NCBI GenBank assembly: GCA_003508835.1
Contig: PUFA01000068.1
Coordinates: forward strand, 3,224,001 to 3,288,000
Source: Eonycteris spelaea
Lineage: Eukaryota > Chordata > Mammalia > Chiroptera > Pteropodidae
Direction of reading: 5' to 3'
DNA length: 64,000 bases
Below, one piece after another: positions 12,801 through 27,800 of the stretch (its first letter is position 1; each line of letters begins with the position of its first letter). The position numbers were made by a program, and so were the translations under genes. The notes under the pieces are model-generated. The model did not search any database. It was not told the DNA's origin and saw only the letters and a program-made list of their open reading frames with translations.

Positions 12801-15800
12801 TCGCTTAAATTGCCTCCTCCCTGCTATTTTGTAATGCTATTTGTGCCTCTTAAACTTATTTGTTCTTGGCTTGGTGCTTTGGAAATTGAGATTAGAGACA
12901 GCTTCTCTATAAGCTTTTGCGTCATTCTTCATTAGAGTGTCCCCTTTACCAGTGTGTCATCATTACTTGGAAAACAATGACATATTACTGTCACTGGAGT
13001 AAGGGGAAGCATTTATTTTATGATTTTGTTTTAGGAGGAAATGGCTAACAAAAGTATGAGTTCTCTTCTACTTACATTAAAAATATGTTAATAATACAAA
13101 ATATAAAATACTTGATAATAAAAGACTTCCTACTAGCCTTTCCAACCATATCTCAGATGCTTGCTTTTCTGCATATTTTACTTTAGTCAGCCAGGTTGAC
13201 CAGAGGATGTTTATCTTGCTTTCACATTTGTCCCCTTTGGGCACGTATGCTTGTGTTAGATACCCTTGTTTGGTGAGGGAGAATGGGACCCTTCTCTCCA
13301 CCCCTCCCCGCCAAACCTCACTCCCCCATTGGCCAAATGAACCATACCTGGCAAGCTATGAGTAGCATTTGTAATTAAATTACTCCCCTATCCCTCTGCA
13401 GTGGCATTCTCTTTTTCCCCCGTAGTCTCATAACATCCTGGGCATGTTTAGCTCTCCTAAAAATAGGGACTCTTGCTTTATTCATCTTGGTATCTCCAGT
13501 ACCCAGAATATAATGCCTGGTGAAGAATAGTATCTTAGAAAGTGTTTAATAAATCTTTGATGAAGATAATGGACTTAATATACTGGGCTAGTGTACTATT
13601 TTGTCAGCAGTCTTTTATTGTTTTTTAAGTGTGACGTTCTTGTATAGAATTAATCTTTATATTGAGAGTACTCAGATATGATCTCTTGGTCTTTAGTCAG
13701 TTCACTTGAAAAGTTCATGGTGTTCATGTTAGAAATATGAATATGATACCTGAAAAAGAATGATGGTGGTGGTCCCTTACCTATTGCCATAGATTAAATG
13801 ATCTACATTGGCTAATTGTCTTGCATTTGTTGATTTTTGATCATAATGGGAGATCATTTGAGGTTATATAATCGAGCATTGCTAATCCATCATGAGCTCA
13901 TATGCACAGTAAGTACATCATCATAAAATTATTTGGTTGTGATTAATTTGAATTATTGCCTCAAACCTCATTTTTTTCCTTAATTTCATAGAACCATAGA
14001 AATCTAAGTATTGTTTCAAGGATTCTTAATTTGTGTGATTGTTGTAAGGACTATATTTCTTGAAGTATATGTATACAGTAGATATATAGTGTGGATGAAG
14101 TTATATATAGCTACTTATTAAACCTAGAGTTCTGTAATAGGCCAAGGCCGCATCAATTTTTCTATCACTGCTTACTCATTTTTGGCCTGCAGCTGTTGTA
14201 TACCCATTAAGAGATGAGCAGAGAAAAGGTTTGCTTTTACTTGCAATACATTTAGCTAGTTTTGAATTGACTTGTTAAATACAGTATGAGATATCTTTCT
14301 CTTTGGCCATCTTTTGATCTTTTGTGACTTGAAATTAAATAAGCAACTTATTGGTATAGTTTAGAATAATCTTTAGTTTATTCAATATGTAATTTTACCT
14401 AGGAATATTATTTTAATAGTTGGTACCTTTTGTAACTGCTAAGTTTCTCTCTATTATAGACAGCATCTTTGGAAAGGGTTGGGTAAGATTTTGGAAAGAT
14501 GTAGCATTTATATTAGGTGAGCAGAAAACAAAACTATTCATAATTGTAGTTATTAGCCTTCAGGTGAGCTGTCATGGGAAAATCGGTCTAGTTTTGATTG
14601 ATAAGACCAATGTGAAGATTTGTTAGTAAATAAATTCAGTGGATTGCTCTGCAATGAATTTGTTTTTAAAAACTGCATATCCAAGAGGGTTATAGGACAG
14701 CAGCATTTGATCTTTTGGTATGAAACTGGAGGAAAAAACTGGTTTGTTTTTTACATAATTACTTCGTCTTCTGCTTAAAGATCTGGAAGATATAACCACA
14801 TTATCTTTATTCCCATTTATACATTTACTTTTAGAGGGAGACCCTTCTAAAAGTTTAATGACTGAGGAGTTGAGATTTGGCAGGTAGTATTTACTCCTTT
14901 ATTTTTCTTTTCTCAACATTAACTTTTGTAACTTTACAGAAATATGTAATTGTTTATCAGTTACCAGGTTTGAAATTTGTGTTAGGTTTTAATTCACTAT
15001 AAGATTTTAGATTCCTGAGATCATCATGCTAAGTGAAATAAGTCAGAAAAAGTTGAGAACCATATGATTTCACTTATACGTGGGATATAAAACTGAAAGC
15101 ACCAAACGACAAACAAAAACTCACAAACAGTTTAGTGGTTACCAGAGGGAGAGAGGATGGGGGAGGTAAATAAAGGTAAAGGGGGTCAAATATATGGTGA
15201 TAAAAGGAGATTTGATTTTGAGTGGTAAACATGCAATGCAATATACATATGATGTATTATAGAATTGTACACTTGAAACCTATATAATTTTATTAACCAG
15301 TGTCACTCCAATCAATTTAATATGAGAAAAGATTTTAGACTTGTTAGAGTATAAATACTCATTTATTTTTGTTTTTTATTCTCACAAAATATTGTTTTGA
15401 ATTGGTAGCCTAGAGTGGACCAAAGCATTATTTTTAGGTGATTTCTGTGGCACAATCCTGACACCGCATAACACAGCTGAATGGTAGTAACGAACAACCA
15501 CAGGTACTGCCTTAAAATTTATAGAGCTGCAACTGGCAGCTGAATTAGAAAGCTATTTATAAAGTTGCTCAGGAGGCTGAGACACTCCTTGACTAACTGC
15601 AGGGAGAAAGCTATATCAGGAGATGGAAACCTTTTATTAACTAATGTCACCCCAATAAATTTAATTTAAAAAATAGTGAAATCTAAAAAAAACACACAGT
15701 AAAGCTTAAGTTGCTTCCTATCTTTGGGCCTGTGGATTTAAGCTAGAAGTGCCTTTCCTTTGACCCTGTTCATCAGAGTTATGTTTTCCTAATTTAGTGA

Positions 15801-18800
15801 CCAACCAAGAAGGTAGTGTAGTTTTTGAGGCCCTTTTAAATATAGTTTTTCTCTTCTGCTATTTCTTAGAATGATTTCATCTCTGGGGTAGACAACTGGA
15901 AAACTGCTTTATATGCTCCTCTCCTATAAAATCATGTAAGCCCTACTCACTTAAAATCTTATGAGTTGACTTAGTTTTGGAACATTCTTGACTTTTTAAA
16001 CTTTGCTTATCCATTAAGTCTTGCAGTTTCTGAGTCAGTTGGAGATGTGGATGCCCGAAATTCTTGAAACCTGTTCCTTGTGAGCTTAGGTTGAATAATG
16101 TGGTGCCTTCCTTAATTCCAGTTGACTTTGATTTTTTGTAGCCAGAATGAAGATGATGCTAATGAACAGAGTACACTATACCAGACAAGAAGTGGTTACT
16201 GTCTATGCTAGGAATTAGATTTGTGAAGGCAAAAAAGAGAGAATGTGTGAATTTTAGAATAGAGGTGAAGACAAGACTCAGACAAGAGACAGAATTGAGA
16301 GACAACATATATATATCTTTATTCATCCCTCTAGTGGAAAGATTACTGTTTTAAAGAATTTAGTTCCAGCATAGCTGCTAGTTTGTGTTACTTAAGTTAG
16401 GCATTAAAATTTTTACAATGGAGTTAACAGAGCATCCCTTGCTTGTCACACAGCTGTTATAATAATCAGAAGATGAAGGATGTTAAAGAACTTTGTAAAA
16501 TATATTAAAAAACTGCATGTATAAAGGTTTTGCCACTCTTAAGATAAAGTGCGAGTAACAATGGTAACATTTCCTAGTTGAAGAAGTTGGAGTTTATAAA
16601 CTTTCTCAAGAGGTTTGTAGAAGTCATTGAGTTCGACGTGGTTGTATAATACTGTATTGGAAAAGTGATGGAGGAATAGTCTAAAATAAGGGCAAAACTT
16701 ATAATAAAATATATATTAAGCAAAACTAATAATACCCAATATTTGTAATGGTGCTTTAAAGCTTACAAAGTACTCTAAATATGTTGTTTTATAGTATATT
16801 GTTGTGAAAATATTAATATTTCTTTTTCTAAAATGGAAAAATTGAAACAGAGTGGCTAATTTGCATGCCCGAACTCATGAAAGTAAATAGCAAATCTGGA
16901 ATTTGATTTAGGTCCTTTGCTCATTCTGATGTCAGTTTATCTTGTTATAATACAGTCTTAGCACATGGAAATAAATGGGGCCATGCATGGCAGTGGTGAT
17001 AGGAGATCCTAAAGTAGGACTTTTGTGATGATGAAATTAGCATCATCATCATTAGTTTGAAGCAGAGATTGGAAATGAGTACCACTTAGGATTGACTGTC
17101 AGATTGGTGTGAGTCAGATAAGAGGTTAGGGAGACATGAACTTTAAAATAGAACAAGAACCAGATCCTCGTGCCCCCGCCCATGCCTCCCCACCCTCCCC
17201 CGGCGCAATGCTGGTTATTCTGTGAGATATCCAGTACAGCAGTGAAAGCAAAAGCTAGTTAATGTTCTCCTCTATTGGTCAAGTTTCAGGAGGTATCATA
17301 CTTGAACAGTAGTAGTATTCAAAGTAGTAGTATTTTAGTTGAGTTAGAAGGCTTATTTGGAGAGCCTTTCTCACCATAGCACAAAGAAAATTTGGTGAAA
17401 GGTTGACCTTATGGAATGAAGGGAGAAAGGTGGTTAAACTTTTTCCTTGCTACTTGTCTAGGCCATTTAAGATTTATATTACATTTTCATAAACGAGAAA
17501 GGTAAATGCTCTCAAATATGAGGGACTCTTTAGATGTCTACGAACAAATAGAATATGGATTCTGAATATATATGTGATAGTATCTGTCTACCTAAATATA
17601 GATACTTGCATGAAAGAATCAACTTTTCTTAGTCTTTTATTATTAGTTTTAATTAGTACAGGGAAACATAACTACTAAATAAAAAAAAAAACAACACTGT
17701 GAATGTTATATACTATATGCATTAAGTGTTAATTCATGGTTTTTGAATTCTCTAGCAGCAGGGGCCTGTTTATCAAAATGCCTAGTACTGAGAAATACTT
17801 AAAGCCTATATATAGGGGAAATAAATACATAATTAACTGTGTAGTGTACAAAATAAGTTGTGATCATGTCAACTTAATGGAAGAGAGAATTTTCAAAATA
17901 TTCAAAATTCAAAATATTCAGTGTTCTTAACTTTTTTCTGTAATATACTTGGGTTGATAGCTTTTTAAACACAGTGAATCAAATAATTATTTTGGAATTT
18001 AAATAAAATATACCAAATTTCCTATACTTGGGCATAGTTTTGCAATAGGGTTTTTTTCTTTTTTTTCAGATCAACATTTTTTGATAGCCAGAGCTTGATT
18101 TTTAGATTCAAACTGATAGTTTTTTTTCCCTTTTAGTTAACATTACTGAGTCATAATTTACATGGAATTTTTAAAAATAAATTTTTTTCAGTTGTCAGAC
18201 AACATCTTTATAAGATAACATGGAATTTTTAAGTTTAAAAGAGTCTTCACTTTAATTTTGGAAGCCCAATGGAGCAGTTTTAAAAAAATTTCAGAAGATA
18301 TTATGCCTTTAAGAAAGGAATTTGTCAGGATGAAATCGTCAGGTTTTTTTAAATGTTGGAAACAGGTAAACATGGGTCACATGGAATTTTATAAGAACAG
18401 TTGTATAGTTACGAATATGTGAGGATGCAGATTTTTGTTGTTGAATATTCCTATTCGTAGAAACTTAAAAGGCTTAAATTTAAACTAGGGAAAAGTACTT
18501 TAGCTTTATTTTATGGTGATTTATTAATAGTGTAATAATAATTGCTCACATTTTCCTATTTATAGAGCATTATTTCAAAATTTAAAGCCATGTAGATAAG
18601 TTATTATTTGGTGCTTATTGGTTTTGGCTATATCTGTCATTACTATTTATAGCAGTTTGAAAAAAAATATTTTTTGGAGATGGCTTTCACATGTTACCCA
18701 GTGGCTTAGTGGGATTGCTTGATGCCTGTTTGCCACAGGTGTAGCAATTAATGAACTGTAGTAAGTGGCTGATGTAATTTGGACTCACTTAAGGTGAACA

Positions 18801-21800
18801 GATTGCTTTAATTGTAAAGTATATGAATGTATAAATGAGATTCCCATTGTCTCTACTTATATCTACATAAAACTGGAAACTTTTCAGAATTACTAAGATT
18901 CTTGTTCAACATGACTTTGATTTGGCTAGAGTGAAGCAGACCTGTTTAATGTGGAACGAATGGGAAGCTTCCATACTTCCCCACTTTGTGGAAGATAGTA
19001 GTTGATCATGCTGGTCAGTTTTGTAGGCCTCCAGGCCACTGATGACACATGACTATTGTTACTGTAATTTTCATAAGTCTCCTTTATCTTAGACTCCTGA
19101 TTATCATGTATAAATTGCAACTTCCCCCAAACACATGTCTTATCTTTCTTAAGTGCTAAGAAATGCTTAGCACTTAACACCATCTGACATGTATTTGTTC
19201 ATTTGTTTACACATTTTCTCCTCATTAGTATATAAGTTTCATGATGGCAGAAACTTTGTTCAGTATTGTGTTTTCTTACTCCTAAGACTAGTTGGCATAA
19301 TAGAGTTTGCAATGAATATTGCTGGATAAAAAGGATTTCTCTTTGTTCTTGAGGAGATTTGCAAAGACGTGGGAAGATGGAGCATAAAGATTCTGTTCTG
19401 ATTGCCTGGGGACATGAAACTTATGTTTTCTGGATGAGGTAGACTCTGGCAGAGAGGCTAACTGCAATCTATTTTCTCTCTGACTAGGCAAAATTTAAGA
19501 GAAACCATGAAAGTTCTTTTCGACTGCTACTTGTTAGACTTGGACCTGGCTGTTGCAGAATAACATTAACCTAGCTATGAGGAGTACTTTTTGCCCGTTA
19601 TTTTTTCTTTTCTCCCCTGAACCTTATGAGTAGAGAAATGGACTTTTGTTTCACTTGTAAATCTACAAATATTTATACCATTAACACATGTACCAGGCAC
19701 TATGTCACACATTGTGGAAGATAAAAGAAAACAGAAGATGCCTGGATTTATTTTATTGAACAAAATAAAGAATGAGTCTTGATTGATTAAAATAAAAATG
19801 GGACAATCAGGTGATAGTTGAGATTATGTTCCTGTTTTTTAACCGTGAGATATTTTTGGACATAGAGGTGAAAATTTCTAATACCTCCAACTCCACTGAA
19901 GACCTTAGATTGATTTTCAGAGAAGAAATTTGAGCATTATTTGCATAGATGTTTGTTTCATTGAAGTTAGGAGATTAGATGATTTTGTAAGGGTGAAGAA
20001 AATTTGTTTTTTAGGAGGCTAGGGAGAATCAGAATACAGTGTTCATAGAAAGAAAAATGCAAATCTACGAGGAGTAGATGCTGGTAATGTATTAATTCTT
20101 AGCTAGATGTAGACTTTATTAGGTCACTTAAAACTAGGGTGACATATAAATTATTCCAAACTGGGTCACTTTTGAGAGCGAAAGGATGTACTATTTGAAT
20201 GGGACACTGGGACAACAGGTGTAAACCCGAACTGTTCCAGGAAAACCAGGACATTTGGTCACTCCCTACTAATAACATACTTTTCTCCAGACTTAGTCAC
20301 AGTTCCTTGAACCTCTCCAGATATTTTTTTTTCCTTTGGAGTACTCTGATCTGTACTCGCAGAGACTCTCATGCTTGGGTTCCTGTTTCCTGCTCTTGTT
20401 GGAATGAAAGAATTCTTTTCATTTTTTACGCTCTCCTGGGACTGTTCTGATTTACAGCATGTGGAGGTGAGTACAGTACTCATAATGTGTTGTTAGTTTT
20501 TTAGGAAATCATGTTTTGTGTGCTTCTGATCTAGTATTAGGTTGTTTTTGAGAATCCTGATGAAAGTTCCTTAACTGAGTTGATGAGCTATTAGAAGTTC
20601 TTAGAATTTAATACAAAAAAAGAAAATTTGTAATTTTGGCATTTATTCTTAAATTACTTGATATTTAATATGTTTTCTTTCCTATAGGTGGGATTATAAT
20701 TCTAAACTTCAGATCTTCAAAGAAGGGAAGAACACCTTGTGTTTATACAACTGAACGTGTTATTTTTTAACATTGGAGAACTATAATGCTTTCATTTTGT
20801 TTTCCTAATCAGAATAAATATTTTAATTCTTATATTATGTGATGAGTTTTTATTTTATTATGTAATTTTTCATTATGATCTTGTGTTTTCTGGTAAAATT
20901 AAAAACAAATAATAGTTACATTTAAGGTAGTGCTTACCAAAATATGATTCTCACTTCTAATATCCTTGTTTGGAATCTGAGGTGAGAGTAGAGTGCCCTG
21001 ATTTGGAAATCACCGCTTTCGAATACTAGAGTGGAATTCTAAACAATCTCAGAATTAAGAAGTGTTTTAATAGATAAGCCTGAGCGCATTTATGTTCTTG
21101 CCAGTCTTGTTATTGTTTCTCTGTATCATCTTCCATCTAGTGGTAGGAATGCAGAATATACCAGAACTCCAAGGAAAAGCTTAAGTTTTCAGACTTCTAA
21201 TTTAAAAATGCTTACATAGTAGACTAAAACCTAGACTAAAACCTTTTGCTAATGGGGTAGGGGTAATGACCCTTTCACTTGAAAACTAAGTCAATGGCAA
21301 TGAATTACTTGGGAGTAATCCAAGAATACATGTTTTTCTCAAGCATTTTCATGATTTAAACTTTTTTTTTTATAGGATTTTATGTATAACATTTGTGGGT
21401 GAACAGGCAAATGCATAAATAATAGATAATTTCAAGAATGCTTCGTGTATGATTAAAATTTTAGGGCAGTTAACGTAATGATTCTATTAACTAAAACAAT
21501 TTATTTTGCACCTTGAAAATTAAAAGTATGGACAATTCATCAAACTTGGCTTGTGTTCAGCAATGACTTAAGAGGCTAATTTTAGCCAGACATTAATGTA
21601 GAATACCTTAGAGTTGGCTTAGGTACCTAGCTCCATCCGAATTCTTTATTTTAGATATTCCCTCTTTTGTTCCACTTTTTTTTCTCTGCTACAGATATAA
21701 AGGAGGTCAGTCCTTTCTCTTTTGTTGCTTTTTAAAGTGTTCTGGACACGCAACACTTGACAGATGTATGGTATATCCCAGGAATGCTTCCTAATCTGTT

Positions 21801-24800
21801 ATACTTTTTATTCTTTTTTTTTAAATTGATATCTTTAGGTGTCCTCCATAAGCACCTGAAATTAGCACTGATAGAGGTCTTTTCAGATTAATAGATCTTC
21901 TTCAAAAAAACCTTTATTTAAAACAGCCAGATAATGAGACAACTGTGTAGACTTACTGCAACTTTTCTGTTGAATAGTTTTTAAGGAGTAAAAAAGCCTC
22001 TCCTTTTACATGGTGATTTTTTAAAAAGTCAGGTAAAAGGAAAGAAAAGCCTATTGCTCAAAAACCAGGTTAATATAACATGTACAATTACCAAATTACA
22101 GCTATCTTTATATTTCTTAGTTTTTACATGTATGAAATTTTAGTCCATTCATTTTGTAGAGAACACAGTGACAGAAATTGCATATCTAGTGCTAGCAAAT
22201 TGATTTTTCCTACAGCTGCAACTTTGTTTTTTTAGTAATATGGGACTTTGCCTCCCTTTTTTTGTGTGGGAGTTTTGGAGGTTCCTCATTACTTATCATG
22301 GTGAGAGCTTGAAATTCTGTTTAGAATATTGGCCTACCTCTGCAACAGTGGCTACAAAATTTCAAGCTGTCATACCATGCAACTCTTGTGCTTCTAACAC
22401 CTTTTCTTCACATCCATGAAGAAATAAAGGAACATGTCATAGATCTCTATTTGGCCATTGATCATCATCATGCTCCAAAGCGTCTTAGAATGAATTATAA
22501 TACATGACTGGTGTTCGTTGTGTGACCTGAGAGGTGCTTACTGAGATTTGTAAAGTTAGGGGAAAAGGTAGTGATACAGTTCCTTGACATATTGGCTTTG
22601 ACTACTTGTTCATATATAATTTAGTTGTGAATATTGTAAGTATTCCTTTTGCATCACCCTGTATTTGGGTAAATACAGTATAAATCAGAAAATATATACA
22701 GTTTTTTAAAATGGAATATTTGTTATTTTTTTTTGATATGGTTTTCATTTAATATACTGCAGCATTTTCCCCGTTGGCTTCCCCCCCCCCCCCATGTATT
22801 TGTAGGCCTGATAGTATTTCATTTGTCAGACTGCTGTCATTTAATAAACTATCCCACCATTGTTGGACATGTCCACTTACATTGTGACTTAGGTCCCTTA
22901 GCTTCATAGTACTTTTATCAAAGCCATTTGGATATCTTTGTCTTTTTAATACTCTGAATGCTTCCTTCTCTCTTTTTGAATTTACTCAGTTCTGTTACTT
23001 GTACTAAGCATTCTATACTCTGTGAATCTTTCCCCGGTTTTTATCTTAATATCCAATTAAAATGTTATTAGATTTATTTCTTAGGAATAAATTAGTCTGT
23101 GAAGACCATTTTTTGTAGTTAATTCTAATGGAAAGTATGTTAAAGTATAATATTTCTCACAGGGGACCTCACAGACTTTAAAGATAAAGTTTTAACAGTT
23201 ACATCTTAATTTGGACCATACTTTATGACCCTTCTACACATAGGAAAAAAATTGAATGGAGTAAGATCTATGAGTTATTCTAGTTCCCTGACATTTGACA
23301 CTTCTGACAAGGGCAGATATGCCTGCGCATATGTAATTTCTTTTGCTTTAAGTCTGATTTCAACTAGCATGTTTTCTAAATACTTTAAAATTTTTGTTAA
23401 TGAAAATAATGTTGATCCTTTATATCAAAAGTTCAGAAATGATTTTCTTATTCTCTAGTTACTGTTTCTTGGTAAATACTTGTTCCTTTTACTTGTACTC
23501 CTACCCAGGAAAAATTTCAAAGATCTGATCAGTGAAACAACATTTAATGAACCACTTAAATTACCTTCCAAAGTGAGTGTATCTCCAATTTCCTAGATTA
23601 CTGAAGAAATCTGTCTTATGTTATCAAAATTGATTCCAAAGGCAGTTGCAAAGAGTATCTAAAGTAACTCCTTTGAAAGAGACAGTAGTAATTTGGCTAA
23701 ATTATTACAATACTTAAAAAAAACCTAGTATTTTAATAAATAATAAACCTTATTTATTAGAAAATTTTACTTGGGTATTAGAATAGTTTTGATATAGCCT
23801 GGGGAGTGCCTATTTGGATGGGAACTTGAGACCCCTACATTTTACTAGTGGTACATGCCACTGGCTGGGTTGCCTGATTTTCTGTGGAATAAACCCTAAG
23901 TACCCTAAGTTTCTAAGATTGGTGAACTCTGCCTGGGGAGGTTTGTATAGGCTTTTGGGCTGCACGAAGAGTATGGCTGTACGATTAAGGAAATGGTCTG
24001 GTAACTGGTTACTTCTAAATTTTCTGTACATTGCTGAACATTTTTCTCTGAATATAAAAATACTGTTTTACATTTTACTACTTTTCATACAGTTTTTGTT
24101 TTCAGTTAAAAATTTAGGATTTCCATGAAAAGAAATTTAGGACTTACATTGGCTAGTTGGGTATTCAGTTCGTATATATGTTTCCAGTCACCCTTATCTT
24201 TTGCAAAAATCTAATTCTATTAATCTGTCACTTAGTAATGAGCACCAGTGACTTTACCTGTGGGGCAAGTTCCTTAACCTGTGTTAATACAATTAACATT
24301 TACTTTATCAACCCTAAACATTGTTTGTTGGCTTGGCATATAAAAAATAAAATTGATAGCATTTTGTATAGTAGCAATTGGTTTCTCTTACCATCCCTGG
24401 AACAATGCTCTTCATTTCCATGGTAGGCCTATTTTCTTCCTGCTCTTAAATACTAGAAACCCTCATCAATTCTCACCTATACCTAAAGCAAAGAACCTAC
24501 ATGCCATATAGTAGCTTTTTTTTTTGAGGAGTTTAGGAATTGTTAATGTAATATTTAAGGAAGTTTTTTATTCTTAAGGTAAATAACTAAAAATATGTGT
24601 TTCTACCTTGAAACTCTCTTGACTGGTAAGGGAACTGTAATACCAAGTTTTACTTTTTAAGAAATGAAATCTCCTGGATTGTGAATGGAAAAAGCAGTAG
24701 CTATCAAGATTGACTTTTATTTGGAACTATTCACTTTTGGTTAGTCAGAGGTGAGGAAAACATTTCCTTCCTGTGTTGTTGGAGCTCAGACTTGGAAGCC

Positions 24801-27800
24801 TTTTAGGTTACTGCTATAGTAGAAACATTGTGGAGAACAAATTACTGCATGGAGAAAATGACTGGTTGAGTTAAAATACTATGGGGAAGTATGTTCTACA
24901 GAGTTTGTGTAAGAATTTGGTTTTTTTTTTCTTCCAGTAATATTTGTATAACTGGTTTTGTATTTGGTCTACTCTGGATTCATAATCTGAGCATGAACTC
25001 TTATTTTGTTTTTCCTGTTAAATCTGAAGTATTATATTTTAGCTTTTGGAGTCATTCCTCAGTTTTTATGTAGTCATTTCTAAAGCATACTAGAGTTTTC
25101 ATAAGTATTAAAATAAAATATTTGCTAGATCTCCTTTAACTTGAAATTTGAAATTTTCACATGTAATGGGCTAAGGTTTGTTTTTCAACCTTTTGGGAAG
25201 AGAAAGTTGTGCAGATAGTTGTAGATTGTTGATGTAGTCTATGTAAAAATTACTATTTTGGATGCTTTATAAAAAAGTCATGTTATGACTGTATGCACAC
25301 TGAAATGAATGTATTCAAAAGTAAGAGTGACCACTATATGCAAGGCATCAGTCTAGGCCTTTGGGGATACAGCAGAAAACAAGAGAGACCCGCCCACATA
25401 GAACTTATATTTTAATTGGGAGAGAAAAGACTTTAAACAAAATGAGTTAGGTGATAAGTGCTTCGGAGAGAAATAAAGTAAGGCTAGTAAGAGGGTATAG
25501 TAAGGGTTTGGAGGTAGAAGAGTGTCCTAAGGCATTGTTATTTTTTATAAAAATTCAGAGACGTTCATCTAATAAGATATTTAAGCAAAGATCTATAGGA
25601 AAGCGAAGGAGCGAGAAATATAGATGTCAGGGAGAAGAGTATTCTAGTCAGAAGGAATAGCAAGTGCTGCGCATCTGAGGTAAGAGTACTGGGATAATGG
25701 GAGGCATTGCAAAGGAGACATCAGTGTAACAAGCAAAGGGATATAGAGGAGGGCTTATCACAAAGAAAATATTGCATAGATTTGATATATTCTAATATAT
25801 AAATTACTGTAGTTGAAAATCTATACCTTTGTCTTCAGTTAAAATTAGGCTTTATCTGACTAATCAAGCCATTTACTTAACCTCCAGATAAATAGTATGG
25901 AAAATGATAACAAAAATGTTTGCAGGCTCCCTTTAAGGTCTCTTGATCTAGTAGAAAAGAATGACTTGGAAGTAAATAATTATAGTCTGAAATAATTCTA
26001 TAATGTAGTATTATGTGCCAGCTTAGTAACTGTGTGAAGGTACCTTCTGTGGAGGGAAAGACTTCATTCATTTTGAAGAATAAGCAAGAATGGAAATATT
26101 CTGATGTAAAACAGCATGGTACATTACAAAACTGTAGTGATTTTGTGTTAGAAACTAAGATTCAAGAAGAAGGACATTGTCAAGGACAAAATATATGCCA
26201 TCCTTTAAGCAGTGGGGACGTGATTGAAGTTAGGTAATGATTGTGTTGCAGATCATTCTGTGGCTAGTTTAGAGAATGTTTAGGGGCATGGGGTGGATGA
26301 GACCCAAAATCAGGTGTTCTTAAAAAACGAAGAGGTCAGTCATTCCAGCATTTCTCAGTGGGGACACTTTAGGATGGGGCAGTTCTTTAATTGTGGAGTG
26401 CCGACTGTGCTTTGCAGGGCAGTTACTCTCCCTCATCCTTGATATTGAATGCCGATAAAACCCCTCAGAGTGTCATAACCTCCCTTCCCAATTTTCGAAT
26501 GTTCTTAGGCATGGTGGTACTCCTTAGTTAAGAAATAAATAGGGTCTGAACTCTGTCATTGGCAGTGATAGTGGAATAGAGAGTTTAGGATTGTGGGAGG
26601 TTTGGCAGACTTGTAAACACGCACAGAGGTGGGAGTATCTTTGGGGCAGTATTGTGACAAGAAATTTCATGACAGGTTCAATTTTGAAAACTAAAATAAG
26701 ATTCTGAGGAGTAAAATGAATACTGATGCCATTGGGAGGAAGTAACTAAGAATTAAATAGCTTATCAAGACAGTTTCTGGAAGGATATAGAAATATTAAA
26801 TACATAAAAATAAATACAGAAAAAGCTAGGAATATAACTTAAATTCAGTACTTGGCCACTGTGCTTGAGTTATAAAGTATTCAAATAAGCAAAAGATAAG
26901 CCTTGCCTCAGTGTATTTTTCAGAGGCAGAGAAGGCTTAGCTTTGGGAATAAGACAAAAAGAATATATTCAGTGCCATAGGACAGGTGTAAAATACCATT
27001 CAAGAAAATTCAGAGACGGCAGAGGTCAAATTCTACTTTTTACTCTCAGAAGCTGACTATACACAGCAAGTTGAATGTACTATTTAATTTTTATTGCAAG
27101 TAGTCTGAATTGTGAAAGCCTTGTGTCATTCTTCTGTCCATAGGCACTATTGTGCTTTGTTCTTTAAGCATTGTTGGCAAGGATATCTACTTATCTAAAA
27201 TACATTTGCTTATCAACTATTACTTTGTATAATAATTGGAACTATTAAACATTTTGAAAGATTATAAGCAAGTAAATGGTCATAGTTACATTAATGTTTC
27301 TTGGTAGCAGCAATCAAGGCCAAGTTAGGTCACTTGAATTCATATTTAATCATTATGTACTAACGATTAAAACTGGACAAACTGCTAATGAGTCATGAAT
27401 AACTTTAATATTTTTCATTTTATGGTGGTTACAACTAAGATATTTGTACTTGTTTTATATGTACTTTGAAAATAAAACAACTCATTTCTTGATTTTCCTC
27501 TCCATTGTCTAATTGGACCATATTTTGTATTTTCTTTGGATTTGCCAGTAATAATCTCTTAAGAAGATTGGAGGTGAAACTGCGGTCTATTTAAGAGCTT
27601 TTTTAAAGTTTTGGTGCTAAAACAATTGTATATTAGACTATTTTATTGTAATTCTTTCCAGATTGAAATATAAAATCGGAACTTATTGTTTTAACTTTTT
27701 CTGGATCATTTCTTATTTGGAAATTTATTTCAGTAAAAAACCTGTCCATTTTCAGTTTTGTTTTTCAGTGTCAGCTAGTCGCTATCAACTGATATTCAAG

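Noticed and set aside
20199..20450. 83-residue + strand frame
   Set aside because: It begins inside a MER53-like element and has no family resemblance.
23814..24128. 104-residue + strand frame in intron 1
   Set aside because: No recognisable domain, no splice or promoter context, and of a length expected by chance in 64 kb.
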